Positions 7,960-17,319 of a stretch of DNA of 46,356 bases are shown here, one piece after another. Numbering within the stretch: position 1 is the stretch's first letter; each line of letters opens with the position of its first letter. Below the pieces are notes generated by a model. The model searched no databases. It saw only the letters and a list, made by a program, of their open reading frames with translations, and was not told the origin of the DNA. The position numbers and the translations under genes are program-made. Origin of the DNA: Mesorhizobium sp. (GTDB lineage Bacteria; Pseudomonadota; Alphaproteobacteria; Rhizobiales; Rhizobiaceae). Location: the NCBI GenBank assembly GCA_004020875.1, contig SAPZ01000036.1, positions 1 through 46,356 on the forward strand, read 5' to 3'.

Positions 7960-9501
7960 ATGCCGCAGTCGGCTGAAAAAATTCTCGATCACGCTCCCCT
8001 GTTCCGCGAGCCGGAATACAGAAAGATGCTCGCTGAGAAGAAGCTAAACTTCGAATGTCCGCACCCCGATGAAATCGTTTCCGATCAGCGCGATTTCACC
8101 CAGACGTGGGAATACCGCGAAAAGAACCTCGCCCGCAAAGCGCTTGTCGTGAACCCGGCCAAGGCCTGCCAGCCGCTGGGTGCGGTATTCGCTGCCGCCG
8201 GCTTCGAGCGAACCATGTCCTTCGTCCACGGCAGCCAAGGTTGCGTCGCCTATTACCGCTCGCACCTGTCGCGCCATTTCAAGGAGCCTGCCGCGGCGGT
8301 CTCCTCCTCAATGACCGAGGATGCGGCGGTGTTTGGCGGCCTGAAGAACATGGTCGACGGGCTCGCCAACACCTACCAGCTCTACGACCCCAAGATGATT
8401 GCCGTGTCGACGACCTGTATGGCAGAGGTCATTGGCGACGACCTGCACAGCTTCATCCAGAACGCCAAGGACGAAGATTCAGTCCCGCGCGACTTCGACG
8501 TGCCCTTTGCCCACACCCCGGCCTTCGTTGGCAGTCATGTCGACGGCTATGACAACATGGTCAAAGGCATTTTGGAGCACTTCTGGAAAGGTCAGGAGCG
8601 TACGCAAATCGAAGGAACCATCAACATCATTCCGGGCTTCGACGGCTTCTGCGTCGGCAACAACCGGGAGCTCAAGCGCCTGCTCGATGTAATGGGCGTG
8701 TCCTATACATTGATCCAGGATGCCTCTGACCAGTTCGATACGCCTTCGGACGGTGAATACCGCATGTATGACGGGGGCACGAAGATCAACGAGGTGAAGA
8801 AGGCCCTCAACGCCGAGGCAACGCTTTCGCTGCAGCATCACAACACCCGAAAGACACTGGGCTATTGCGAGGAGGTCGGGCAGGCGACGGCCTCGTTCCA
8901 CTATCCGCTCGGCGTTCAGGCGACGGACGAATTCCTGATGGAGGTCGCGGCGATTTCCGGCAAGGAGATTCCCGAGGCAATTCGCCTCGAGCGCGGCCGA
9001 CTGGTAGACGCCATGGCGGACAGCCAATCCTGGCTGCATGGTAAGAAATACGCCATCTACGGTGATCCCGACTTCGTTCACGCAATGGCCCGCTTTGTCA
9101 TGGAGACCGGCGGCGAGCCAACCCATTGCCTCGCCACCAATGGCACCTCGGCATGGGAAGCCGATTTGAAGAAGCTGCTAGCATCCTCGCCTTTCGGCAA
9201 GGCTGCCCAGGTTTGGGCGGGCAAGGACCTGTGGGCGCTGCGCTCGCTGCTCTTTACCGAGCCGGTGGACCTTTTGATCGGCAATTCCTACGGCAAGTAC
9301 CTGGAGCGCGACACCGGAACGCCGCTGATCCGGCTGATGTTTCCGATCTTCGATCGGCACCATCATCACCGCTTTGCGCTCTTTGGCTACCAGGGCGCGT
9401 TGCGCGTGCTGACGACGATCCTCGACAAGATCTTCGACAAACTCGATCGCGAGACGAGCGAGACGGGTGTGACGGATTATTCCTATGACCTCACGCGCTA
9501 A
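7960..9501 (+). CDS. nifK: nitrogenase MoFe protein beta chain NifK
   Basis: This is the beta subunit of the MoFe protein. The P-cluster cysteines are at positions C70 (PAKACQPLG), C95 (HGSQGCVAYY) and C153 (STTCMAEVIGDD), the same numbers as in the Azotobacter protein. It has 513 residues. AAAGAGGT precedes the ATG. The gap after nifD is 129 bases, long for this operon, and holds short complementary stretches (GTCTC..GAGAC, ACGTCTTGACGT) that could fold in the mRNA. Confidence 0.99.
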   Translation: MPQSAEKILDHAPLFREPEYRKMLAEKKLNFECPHPDEIVSDQRDFTQTWEYREKNLARKALVVNPAKACQPLGAVFAAAGFERTMSFVHGSQGCVAYYRSHLSRHFKEPAAAVSSSMTEDAAVFGGLKNMVDGLANTYQLYDPKMIAVSTTCMAEVIGDDLHSFIQNAKDEDSVPRDFDVPFAHTPAFVGSHVDGYDNMVKGILEHFWKGQERTQIEGTINIIPGFDGFCVGNNRELKRLLDVMGVSYTLIQDASDQFDTPSDGEYRMYDGGTKINEVKKALNAEATLSLQHHNTRKTLGYCEEVGQATASFHYPLGVQATDEFLMEVAAISGKEIPEAIRLERGRLVDAMADSQSWLHGKKYAIYGDPDFVHAMARFVMETGGEPTHCLATNGTSAWEADLKKLLASSPFGKAAQVWAGKDLWALRSLLFTEPVDLLIGNSYGKYLERDTGTPLIRLMFPIFDRHHHHRFALFGYQGALRVLTTILDKIFDKLDRETSETGVTDYSYDLTR

Positions 9502-9562
9502 GAGCCGTGGCCGGCTTTTCGCCGAGGCCATTCCTTGCCCAATGGACTGGGGAGGCTGAGCG

Positions 9563-11047
9563 ATGTCCTCCCTCAGCGCCAAAATCAAGGACGCCTTCGA
9601 TGAGCCCGCCTGCGATAAGAACCGTGGCAAAGATGCCAAGGCGCGCAAGGAGGGCTGCTCGAAGTCGCTGACACCAGGGGCGGCAGCCGGCGGCTGCGCC
9701 TTTGACGGAGCCAAGATCGTCCTGCAGCCGATCACCGACGTTGCGCATCTGGTCCATGCGCCGCTCGCCTGCGAGGGCAATTCTTGGGACAACCGTGGTG
9801 CGGTTTCGTCAGGGCCGACCTTGTGGCGGACAAGCTTCACGACCGACCTCACCGAACTCGACCTGGTGATGGGGCAGGGCGAGCGGAAACTCTTCAAGGC
9901 GATCCGCGAGATCAAGCACACATACGCGCCGCCGGCGATCTTCGTCTACTCAACTTGCGTAACGGCGCTGATCGGTGACGACATCGAGGCCGTGTGCAAA
10001 CGCGCCACGGAAAAGTTCGGTTTGGCCGTGGTGCCGATCAATGCGCCTGGCCTGGCAGGCTCCAAGAACCTCGGCAACAAGCTCGCCGCCGAGGCGTTGC
10101 TCGATCATGTCATCGGCACGGTCGAACCCGACGACCCCGGGCCCTACGACATCAACATCCTTGGCGAATTCAACCTCTCGGGCGAATTCTGGCTTGTAAA
10201 GCCGCTCCTCGATCGGCTCGGCATCCGGGTGCGCGCCTGCATTCCCGGCGATGCGCGTTACCGCGACATTGCTTCCGCGCACCGCGCCCGGGCGGCAATG
10301 ATCGTGTGCTCGACCGCGCTGATCAGTCTTGCCCGCAAGATGGAGGAGCGCTGGGACATCCCGTTCTTCGAGGGCTCCTTCTATGGCATCTCCGACACAT
10401 CGCAAGCTCTTCGCAACCTTGTCAGGCTGCTGGTGAGGAAGGGCGCCGATCCGGAGATCCTCGAGCGCACGGAGACGCTGATCGCGCAGCAGGAGGCGAT
10501 CGCGTGGAAGAAACTCGAATCCTACCGGCAAAGGCTCCAAGGCAAGCGCGTGCTGCTCAACACAGGCGGTGTGAAGTCCTGGTCGGTTGTCCGTGCGCTG
10601 ATGGAGATCGGAATCGAGATCGTCGGCACCTCGGTCAAGAAATCTACGGTGCAGGACAAGGAGCGCATCAAACAAGTTCTCAAGCACGACAAGCATATGT
10701 TCGAATACATGGCTGCGCGCGAGCTGTACGCCATGCTCTCTGAACACAGGGCCGATATCATGCTGTCGGGCGGTCGCACGCAATTCATTGCGCTCAAGGC
10801 CAAGACGCCCTGGCTCGATATCAACCAGGAGCGCCAGCACCCTTATGCCGGCTATGCCGGCATGGTGGAACTCGTACGCCAGATCGACCTCGCCATTCAC
10901 AATCCGGTCTGGTCTCAGGTGCGCCAGCCGGCCCCGTGGGATTGCCAGCCTGATCTAAAAGACGAACTGCCATGCACGAAGAAGGAGTCCGGGCACCTGT
11001 TCGATGAATTCGCCGGCGCGACGGCACACGAGTTCAGCGAGTGTTGA
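9563..11047 (+). CDS. nifE: FeMo-cofactor scaffold protein NifE
   Basis: NifE and NifN form the scaffold on which the NifB cofactor is matured before transfer to NifDK. NifE resembles NifD: CEGNSWDNRG and YSTCVTALIGDD carry the conserved cluster cysteines. It has 494 residues, with a C-terminal tail of about 40 residues after the conserved core. GGGGAGG at 9549-9555 precedes the ATG. It is separated from nifK by 61 bases and from nifN by 8. Confidence 0.97.
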   Translation: MSSLSAKIKDAFDEPACDKNRGKDAKARKEGCSKSLTPGAAAGGCAFDGAKIVLQPITDVAHLVHAPLACEGNSWDNRGAVSSGPTLWRTSFTTDLTELDLVMGQGERKLFKAIREIKHTYAPPAIFVYSTCVTALIGDDIEAVCKRATEKFGLAVVPINAPGLAGSKNLGNKLAAEALLDHVIGTVEPDDPGPYDINILGEFNLSGEFWLVKPLLDRLGIRVRACIPGDARYRDIASAHRARAAMIVCSTALISLARKMEERWDIPFFEGSFYGISDTSQALRNLVRLLVRKGADPEILERTETLIAQQEAIAWKKLESYRQRLQGKRVLLNTGGVKSWSVVRALMEIGIEIVGTSVKKSTVQDKERIKQVLKHDKHMFEYMAARELYAMLSEHRADIMLSGGRTQFIALKAKTPWLDINQERQHPYAGYAGMVELVRQIDLAIHNPVWSQVRQPAPWDCQPDLKDELPCTKKESGHLFDEFAGATAHEFSEC

Positions 11048-11055
11048 GGCGACCG

Positions 11056-12408
11056 ATGGCCCGCATCCTTCCCCAGACCAAATCCGCGGCGGTGAACCCG
11101 CTGAAGTCGTCGCAGCCGCTGGGTGCCGCCTTTGCCTTTCTTGGGGTCGACGGCGCGATGCCGCTGTTCCACGGCAGCCAGGGATGCACAAGCTTCGCGC
11201 TCGTGCTCTTCGTACGGCACTTCAAAGAAACGATTCCATTGCAGACAACAGCGATGGATGAGGTGGCGACCATCCTCGGCGCTGCCGACCATCTTGAAGA
11301 AGCCATCCTCAACCTCAAGAACCGCACGAAGCCAAAGCTGATCGGGGTGTGCACGACCGCGCTGGTGGAGACGCGTGGCGAAGATTGCGCGAGTGATATT
11401 GCGAACATCAAGCTGAAGCACACGCAAGAGCTTGCGGGTACGGAGGTCGTGCTGGCCAACACGCCGGATTTTGACGGCGCGATCGAAGAGGGCTGGGCCA
11501 AGGCAGTCACCGCAATGATCAAAGGGATTACAGGCTCGGGCGAACGTGCGCGGCAGCCGAAGAAGATCGCGATCCTGCCCGGATGCAACCTCACTGTCGC
11601 CGACATCGAGCATATGCGTGACATGGTTGAAAGCTTTGGGCTCAAGCCGGTTATTCTGCCCGACATTTCAGGCTCGCTCGACGGTACGGTTCCTGACCGC
11701 TGGGTAGCGACCACATACGGCGGCACCAGCGTCGAAGACATTCGCGAGTTGGGCACGGCCATGCAATGCATCGCCATCGGTGAGCACATGCGCCGCCCGG
11801 CGAAAGCGCTGCACGGGTTGACCGGCGTGCCTTACGTGTTGTTCCAGTCACTGACTGGGCTGCAGGACACGGACCGCTTCGTGTCGCTGCTGTCTGCGAT
11901 TTCGGGCGCGGCGGTACCGGCCCGCGTGCGCCGGCGCCGGGCGCAATTGCAGGACGCGATGCTCGACGGACATTTCCATTTCGGCGGCAAGAAAATTGCC
12001 ATCGCTGCCGAACCAGACCAGCTGTTCCAACTTGCGACCTTCTTTGCTGGCCTCGGCTCCGAGATAGCCGCGGCCGTCACAACGACCGACAGGTCTAAAA
12101 TTCTCGAGAAAGTCCCGGCGGTTTCGGTTCAGATCGGCGATCTCGGCGATCTGGAAAGTCTTGCCGTCGGTGCTGACCTGCTTGTCACGCATTCGCACGG
12201 GCGCCAAGCATCGGAGCGGCTCCGAATTCCGCTCATGCGCATCGGGTTCCCGGTCTTCGATCGACTAGGCAGCCAGCACAAGCTCGCAATTCTCTATCAG
12301 GGCACCCGCGACATGATCTTCGAGGTCGCCAGCATCTTCCAGGCCAACCAACACGCGCCCACTCCTGAGGCGCTTGATCCACTCCGTAATCGAGAAATAT
12401 CACGATGA
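11056..12408 (+). CDS. nifN: FeMo-cofactor scaffold protein NifN
   Basis: NifN is the partner of NifE and is related to NifK. Visible motifs are NPLKSSQPLGAAFAFLG, HGSQGCTSFALVLFVRHFKE and CTTALVETRGED, which keep the cluster cysteine pattern. The ATG at 11056 gives the normal MARILPQTKSAAVNP start. A GTG at 11041 inside the nifE end is in frame but less likely. It has 450 residues. The stop overlaps the nifX ATG (ATGA at 12405-12408), so the two are probably translationally coupled. Confidence 0.96.
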   Translation: MARILPQTKSAAVNPLKSSQPLGAAFAFLGVDGAMPLFHGSQGCTSFALVLFVRHFKETIPLQTTAMDEVATILGAADHLEEAILNLKNRTKPKLIGVCTTALVETRGEDCASDIANIKLKHTQELAGTEVVLANTPDFDGAIEEGWAKAVTAMIKGITGSGERARQPKKIAILPGCNLTVADIEHMRDMVESFGLKPVILPDISGSLDGTVPDRWVATTYGGTSVEDIRELGTAMQCIAIGEHMRRPAKALHGLTGVPYVLFQSLTGLQDTDRFVSLLSAISGAAVPARVRRRRAQLQDAMLDGHFHFGGKKIAIAAEPDQLFQLATFFAGLGSEIAAAVTTTDRSKILEKVPAVSVQIGDLGDLESLAVGADLLVTHSHGRQASERLRIPLMRIGFPVFDRLGSQHKLAILYQGTRDMIFEVASIFQANQHAPTPEALDPLRNREISR

Positions 12409-12902
12409 ACGCTGTTCGCCGCCTCTCGCTGGTCAGTAGTGAGGTTTTCGCCCCGATGCCTGAACGACGTAAGGGCGCATTGCGCGTTGCGATCGCCACT
12501 CAGGACATGCAGGACCTCAACGCCCATTTCGGGTCGGCCAGGCGCTTTGCTGTCTACGACGTGACGCGCGAGGAATGGAATCTCGTAGAAGCCGTGGCCT
12601 TCGATGACGTGTCCGATGAAAGCGGGGAGCATCGGGCCGAGCGCGATGATCGCATCACGCCAAAGGTGGATGCGCTCAAGGGCTGTCAGATCCTGTTTTG
12701 TCTGGCAATTGGCGGCCCTTCGGCAGCCAAGCTTGTCGCGGCAAAAATCCACCCGATCAAAGTGGCGGAGCCCCAATCGATCCCACAGGTGCTCTTGCGC
12801 ACGCAGATGATGCTCAGGACGTGTCCTCCGCCTTGGCTGCGCAAGGTGCTGGCGCGAGCGGGCATTGCCGAAAAGAAACCGTCCTTCGAGGACGAGGACT
12901 GA
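12405..12902 (+). CDS. nifX: cofactor carrier protein NifX
   Basis: NifX binds the NifB cofactor and its VK-cluster intermediate during FeMo-co synthesis. The protein has 165 residues with the NifX/NifB-C fold core: RVAIATQDMQDLNAHFGSA, YDVTREEW, then LFCLAIGGPSAAKLV. The start overlaps the nifN stop by four bases. Degraded pieces of its 3' end lie in front of the DUF269 copies at about 19.4 and 24.0 kb, so the duplicated blocks derive from a nifX-DUF269-DUF683-fdxB string. Confidence 0.94.
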   Translation: MNAVRRLSLVSSEVFAPMPERRKGALRVAIATQDMQDLNAHFGSARRFAVYDVTREEWNLVEAVAFDDVSDESGEHRAERDDRITPKVDALKGCQILFCLAIGGPSAAKLVAAKIHPIKVAEPQSIPQVLLRTQMMLRTCPPPWLRKVLARAGIAEKKPSFEDED

Positions 12903-12918
12903 AAAGAGGAGGACGCCA

Positions 12919-13398
12919 ATGCCTGACCCCGCAATCCCCCCAGCTGTCGCCGAAGACGAGGCGGCTCTTTGCACCCCGTTCGTCAAATGCCTCGTGCGGC
13001 TGATCCGTTCTCAGGATTCCTATGGCTCGTGGGAACGCAAAGCGGACGCTGAGCTGCTGGGCGACTTCATCATTACCAAGGAACAGCGCCGAGGGATCCC
13101 AATCATCGGAGATCCCGATCCCGACGTGCTGTGGAGGCTCGACAAGTACTACGCCGCCATCGGGCTTGCGATCGAGGAGCGCTGCGGCCTTATGGCATCG
13201 CCGATGATCCAGGTGAGCCATGAGGGTTTTGGTCGGGTGCTTTTCACGACCGGACGGCTGGTCGTTTTGTCCAAAACGCTGCGCGATGTCCACCGGTTTG
13301 GCTTCGAGACGCTCCTGAAGCTCGCCACGGCCGGTACGAAGCTGGTCGACGATGCGATTTCAGTCATCGAAACCTTTCCCCACGTGGCGCTGGCATGA
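12919..13398 (+). CDS. NifX-associated nitrogen fixation protein (DUF269), main copy
   Basis: This is a small protein of unknown biochemical role that is almost always encoded next to nifX. It has 159 residues, with the family words PFVKCLVRLIRSQDSYGSWE, GDPDPDVLWRLDKYY, GRVLFTTGRLVVLSKTLRDVHRFGFE and a C-terminal IETFPHVALA. The ATG at 12919 follows AGAGGAGG at 12905-12912. This copy is complete, unlike the shortened paralogs at 19.4 and 24.1 kb, which lack the GRVLFTTGRLVV segment. In related operons DUF683 and fdxB usually follow directly; here they are missing and a response regulator follows instead. Confidence 0.93.
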   Translation: MPDPAIPPAVAEDEAALCTPFVKCLVRLIRSQDSYGSWERKADAELLGDFIITKEQRRGIPIIGDPDPDVLWRLDKYYAAIGLAIEERCGLMASPMIQVSHEGFGRVLFTTGRLVVLSKTLRDVHRFGFETLLKLATAGTKLVDDAISVIETFPHVALA

Positions 13399-13505
13399 TG
13401 GGCGCGATTTTCGAGAAAGGCCATCATGACGGACCCGAGAAACTATGTTGGCCAGTCCCCTCGATCCAGGGACTCGAGGCCGACCAGGTTGTTGGGGTAT
13501 CGCCG

Positions 13506-14210
13506 ATGAAGAAGCCGCTGGTCCTGATCTGCTCGCAAGATGCCGAGTTCTATCTGCTCTACAGCCACATACTGGAGGTTGACGGTTTCAGCAGTGAGAC
13601 GGCAGACGGCGCGAAGGCTGCGCTGGCCTTGGCCGAACAACGGGAGCTTCAGGCCGTAGTGCTGGATTGCGACCCAGCCAGCATAAACGGGTCCGCAATT
13701 TGCGCCCACCTCAAGCGGGAACCGCGCACCACCGACCTGCCTATCATCGCCCTGATCGCGCCTGGCGCCGAGCACCAGCACCTCGATCTCTTGAAGGCAG
13801 GCGTTGAGAGCTTTGTGCGGCCGGTGGCTCCGGCCAAGCTGCTCGACTGCCTGCGGGCGAGGCTCGGGCTGACCAAGCGTGGTCCGAACGGGGTTGAAAA
13901 CGACAGTTGGATTTGTTGTGGAGGCCTGGAGATGAAGCTCGATGCCCATCGGGTTCGCGGTAATGGCCACGACATCCATCTCGGACGGATCGATTTCAAC
14001 GTGCTGCGGCTTATGATTGAGGCCCCCGGCAAGGTCTTCAGCCGGGACGAGCTTATCGGGGCGGCCTGGCTGCCCAACATTCATGTCGGTGCACGCACCG
14101 TCGATGTCCATATCAGCCGAATCAGGAGGGCGCTGAAAACGGCCTTGCCCGGCAGCGTCATTCGCACCGTCAGGTCGGCCGGCTACTCGCTCGAGAAGCC
14201 GGACGACTGA
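13506..14210 (+). CDS. OmpR/PhoB-type response regulator with an atypical receiver
   Basis: This is a DNA-binding response regulator of 234 residues. The N-terminal receiver keeps the candidate phospho-acceptor aspartate in VVLDCDPASING. It appears to lack part of the acidic pair (ICSQDAEF in place of a DD motif), the conserved Ser/Thr (ALIAPG) and the conserved Lys (FVRPVAP has Arg). The C-terminal winged helix is typical: FNVLRLMIEAPGKVFSRDEL, then RTVDVHISRIRRAL and IRTVRSAGYSL. The ATG at 13506 (MKKPLVLI) is preferred; the frame is open further upstream to the DUF269 stop. It lies downstream of the nif genes and is probably co-transcribed. No partner kinase is in the window. Confidence 0.88.
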   Translation: MKKPLVLICSQDAEFYLLYSHILEVDGFSSETADGAKAALALAEQRELQAVVLDCDPASINGSAICAHLKREPRTTDLPIIALIAPGAEHQHLDLLKAGVESFVRPVAPAKLLDCLRARLGLTKRGPNGVENDSWICCGGLEMKLDAHRVRGNGHDIHLGRIDFNVLRLMIEAPGKVFSRDELIGAAWLPNIHVGARTVDVHISRIRRALKTALPGSVIRTVRSAGYSLEKPDD

Positions 14211-14231
14211 AATCGGTGATCGAACGTGGTG

Positions 14232-14257
14232 CCGCTCTCTCTTCCTCCTGAGAGCGG
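14232..14257 (+). terminator. hairpin after the response regulator, possible operon end
   Basis: CCGCTCTC (14232-14239) and GAGAGCGG (14250-14257) form a perfect 8-bp stem with a 10-base loop, 20 bases after the response-regulator stop. No clear T-run follows, so intrinsic termination is not certain. Confidence 0.5.
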
Positions 14258-14305
14258 TGTTGCCGCTTTGAGGCGCTCCTAACGAAGACCAGGAGAAGCA
14301 GGCAA

Positions 14306-15178
14306 ATGGAATTTAAAAGCATATTCAGTGTGACGGGTGCTGATCATTCTGATGAGGACCTCACAACAGCTGCCGGACTGTGTGCCGAGGTCGGCGCGCA
14401 CCTATCGGTACTCATTATACCGCCTCCATTGCTCTTGATGTCGTCTCCGCCCCCCGAATGGAATACAGGACGTGCACAGGCAATTGCAGTACCGAACTAT
14501 CGATTTCAGCAAATCGAGAAATTTTCACAGGACGTGACCAGAATGGAAAGACGGTCCGCGGATATCCTCAAAAGGCTGAAAGCTATGTCGCTTTCCTGTG
14601 ACGTTGACACCGACTATTGCGATCCGGCTAGCCTCGGTGAAGTGGCACGACAGCGGGCGCTCTGCGCTGACCTGACGATCGTTGGAGGAGACCTCCTCAA
14701 CGATGAGACTCTCGGACCTCCTGTTGTCAACGGCTGCTTGTTCGATAGCGGAAAGCCGGTGCTCATCGTGCCGAAGGGCGTTAAGGCGACGCTGTCGCCT
14801 CGACGCGTGCTGGTCGGCTGGGATTCGCGTGTAGAGGCCTCGCGTGCGGTTCGGGAAGCTCTTAGTATCCTATCCGCTGCCAAGGAAGTCTGTGTCGCTA
14901 TGGTCGATCCAAAGGCGCAAAACAACGGGAAAGGCGCGCAGTCTGGAGCTGACATCGCTGCCTATCTTACTCGGCACGGTGCTCGGGTCTCCGTTGACCT
15001 GCTTAAGAGCGCCGGCAAATCGGCGGGCACAGTGCTGACCCAGCACGCGAACGACATCTGTGCTGACATGATGGTTATGGGTGCTTATGGCAGCCGTGGG
15101 CTGCGTGAGCGGATTTTCGGCGGTCCGCCGAGCTGGAGCTTTGGGAAGACCACATTGCCGCTGTTTTTGGCTCGCTGA
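14306..15178 (+). CDS. universal stress protein (UspA family)
   Basis: The protein has 290 residues, long enough for two Usp-like halves. The second half is the better conserved: RRVLVGWDSRVEASRAVREAL starts the domain, and MVMGAYGSRGLRERIFGG carries the GxxGx(n)G nucleotide-binding pattern, although the usual final Ser/Thr is replaced in the GGPPSWSF stretch. The first half ends in TIVGGDLLNDE and is divergent. CCAGGAGAAG precedes the ATG. Usp proteins with this layout are common near nitrogen-fixation and low-oxygen genes. The role is probably stress tolerance, but the substrate is unknown. Confidence 0.85.
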   Translation: MEFKSIFSVTGADHSDEDLTTAAGLCAEVGAHLSVLIIPPPLLLMSSPPPEWNTGRAQAIAVPNYRFQQIEKFSQDVTRMERRSADILKRLKAMSLSCDVDTDYCDPASLGEVARQRALCADLTIVGGDLLNDETLGPPVVNGCLFDSGKPVLIVPKGVKATLSPRRVLVGWDSRVEASRAVREALSILSAAKEVCVAMVDPKAQNNGKGAQSGADIAAYLTRHGARVSVDLLKSAGKSAGTVLTQHANDICADMMVMGAYGSRGLRERIFGGPPSWSFGKTTLPLFLAR

Positions 15179-16020
15179 TCAGCTCCGTAGGAACACCGAT
15201 CAGGTCGTAGGACCGCCAACCAGTCCGAAGTCGTCGTCGGTTACCGGTCGGATTGCGGAGACATGGCTGGATCCGCGAACATCTTGCGACGCTTGTCAGA
15301 GCCAAACCGGACGCCTCGACTGCTTCACGACGCTCTCGTGAACCAACTCGTGCGAGATCGTCCGCAACGGGCAGTAAAGACGAACGGCTGCAGCAGACCG
15401 CAGCCAAGCCACAGGGCGGGTGTACCAGGAGACCCCGCCTCGTGCGCGAACCCTGTTGGAAGGCCCCTTATCAGTACCCGGACGCGCGTCAAATCGGCGG
15501 CTGTCCCTGTCAGCCTGCGGTGTGCAAGGGCCGCTGCCGCGGAGCTTCCCCTGCCCGATCGTCGGGCGTGCGACAATGTCGGATTCCAGACGAGCTGGAA
15601 CTGCGCGAACTCGTTGGTTTGACAGGTCTTTATCCGGCACGCCGCATGCATGGGAGTCTCCGAAAGCATTAAGAGCCGTTATCCATGGTTACGCCCCTCG
15701 AAAGAAAGAGCCGCTTCCGTCGTGGCAGGGAAACAGCCACTCCTGGGGTGGAGGCCGGCGCTAGAAGCCGCCGTAAGATCCGGAAGAGCCGCGCGACAGC
15801 ATCACACACTTTCCTTCTGCTCTTGGGTTCGGATCACGCCGCGCCGCTGTCGATGCCGCCGACATTGAGCCCAAGACCTGGAAGGCGGCACACGCTTTTG
15901 CTGTCCTCTCAGTCGGGACCGCGGCTCAAGCATGCCTGTGAGGTTCGCATTGCTCAATGCCCGGCAATCGACGTCAACATGCCGCTGAGTTGGAAAACAC
16001 TCCTAGAGGAGTAAGGATAA
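15179..16020. other. intergenic region with a sigma-54-like element and no clear gene
   Basis: Several open frames cover this stretch on both strands, but none matches a family I know and none has convincing start signals. A frame near 15840-15935 reads DIEPKTWKAAHAFAVLSVG and looks protein-like, but it is short and bounded by stops, so it may be a relic. A GG-N10-GC element at 15635-15651 could serve the N-hydroxylase gene downstream. Confidence 0.45.
15635..15651 (+). promoter_or_regulatory. candidate sigma-54 promoter upstream of the N-hydroxylase
   Basis: CGGCACGCCGCATGCAT has GG (15636-15637) and GC (15648-15649) ten bases apart. The -24 half GGCACG matches the consensus well, but the -12 half ATGCAT is weaker than TTGCA. 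An imperfect NifA site (TGT-N10-ACG) begins near 15574. The next clear gene starts about 370 bases downstream. Confidence 0.4.
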
Positions 16021-17319
16021 GTGGACCTCTTTTGTATTGGTGTGGGTGCTGGACCATCTAATTTGAGCCTTGCGTGTCAGATACAGGAAGAGATTGCGCA
16101 AGGGGCACTGTTCCTGGACCGGGAGGTCGATTTCCGAGGACATCCAGGCAGCGCTTTCGATTGCGCGGAGCTCCAGGTCGGCCACTTCCAGGATCTGGTT
16201 ACTCTGGTCAATCCGCGATCAGCCTACACATTCGTAAACTACCTCCACGAGAACGGGCGTCTTTACAATTTCCTCAATGCGCAATTTCACGGGGTGCTTA
16301 GAGCCGAGTTCGCCCAATATCTCAACTGGGCGTTCCAGAAGAATCCGCTTGTCCGTGGCGGCGAGGCCGTTCGCGAAATCCGCTTTGACGGCGAGTTTCG
16401 CGTGCGGACGGACAACGCGGTCCTTGATGCAAGAAACCTCGTCATCGACATAGGCAAGCAGGCGCAAATTCCGCCTCAGTTTCATGGCTGGACTGGACCC
16501 AACCTGTTCCACTCATCTGAGTTGGCCCACATCAATCCTGAGGTGCAAAAAAAGCATGTCTGCGTTGTTGGCGGCGGACAGTCGGGAGCCGAGCTGCTAC
16601 TGCACCTTGTCGGCCGGCCGAAAGAACGGCGGCCCGCGGCGATCACATGGGTCTTGACGCGCGAGATGCCTTTCGACGACCACGCGTTCACAAACGGGCT
16701 GTTCACGCCATGCTTCTCGGATCGTTTTGCTGCGATGAGCGAGGTGCATCGACAGCTGTTCCTGCGGCGTTTCGCGCTTGCCTCCGAGGGCATTTCAGAA
16801 AGCAAGTTGCGCGCGGTCTATCAGGCGCTCTACCACCACGCCTTTCTCGAGCCACACCAATGCGAGATCACATTGCGGCCAAGTTGCAACGTGTCGCGCT
16901 GCATCAATGCCGGAGCAGGGCACAGGCTCACGCTGCAACGCGGCTTGGACAACATCGGAGAAGTAACCGCCGATATCGTCATCCTGGCCACCGGGTACGA
17001 GAAACCGCTGCCGGGTTTCCTAGAACCGATCGCAGATCGCCTCGAACAGATCGGCAATGAGCTCGCCATCGGCGAGGATTTTTCGGTGTACTGGGACGGA
17101 CCGCGAGACCGACGCCTTTTCGTTCAGAACGCCTGCCTTGGACAGCGCGGGCTGGCTGATCCGAACTTTGGGCTGCTGGCCTGGCGAGCGCGCCGCATCC
17201 TTGACAGCCTTCTGCGGCGCGCGCCATGCGCCAATCCCGAGCATCTAGGGTTCATCAACCGTCCCTTGACGGAGTGCTGGCCCGACCTCGGAGTCGAACA
17301 AATGGGCAGCGGGATATGA
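16021..17319 (+). CDS. SidA/IucD/PvdA-type L-lysine/L-ornithine N-monooxygenase
   Basis: This is a flavin-dependent N-hydroxylase that adds oxygen to the side-chain amine of ornithine, lysine or a similar diamine using NADPH and O2, usually the first step of hydroxamate siderophore synthesis. FAD motif GVGAGPSNLSLA is at the N terminus, NADPH motif CVVGGGQSGAELLL is near residue 180, and LATGYEKP is near residue 320. It has 432 residues, normal length. The start is a GTG preceded by AGAGGAGTAAGG at 16004-16015. No NRPS or siderophore synthetase is nearby, so the substrate and product are open; a diaminobutyrate-type aminotransferase lies 14 kb downstream. Confidence 0.88.
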   Translation: MDLFCIGVGAGPSNLSLACQIQEEIAQGALFLDREVDFRGHPGSAFDCAELQVGHFQDLVTLVNPRSAYTFVNYLHENGRLYNFLNAQFHGVLRAEFAQYLNWAFQKNPLVRGGEAVREIRFDGEFRVRTDNAVLDARNLVIDIGKQAQIPPQFHGWTGPNLFHSSELAHINPEVQKKHVCVVGGGQSGAELLLHLVGRPKERRPAAITWVLTREMPFDDHAFTNGLFTPCFSDRFAAMSEVHRQLFLRRFALASEGISESKLRAVYQALYHHAFLEPHQCEITLRPSCNVSRCINAGAGHRLTLQRGLDNIGEVTADIVILATGYEKPLPGFLEPIADRLEQIGNELAIGEDFSVYWDGPRDRRLFVQNACLGQRGLADPNFGLLAWRARRILDSLLRRAPCANPEHLGFINRPLTECWPDLGVEQMGSGI

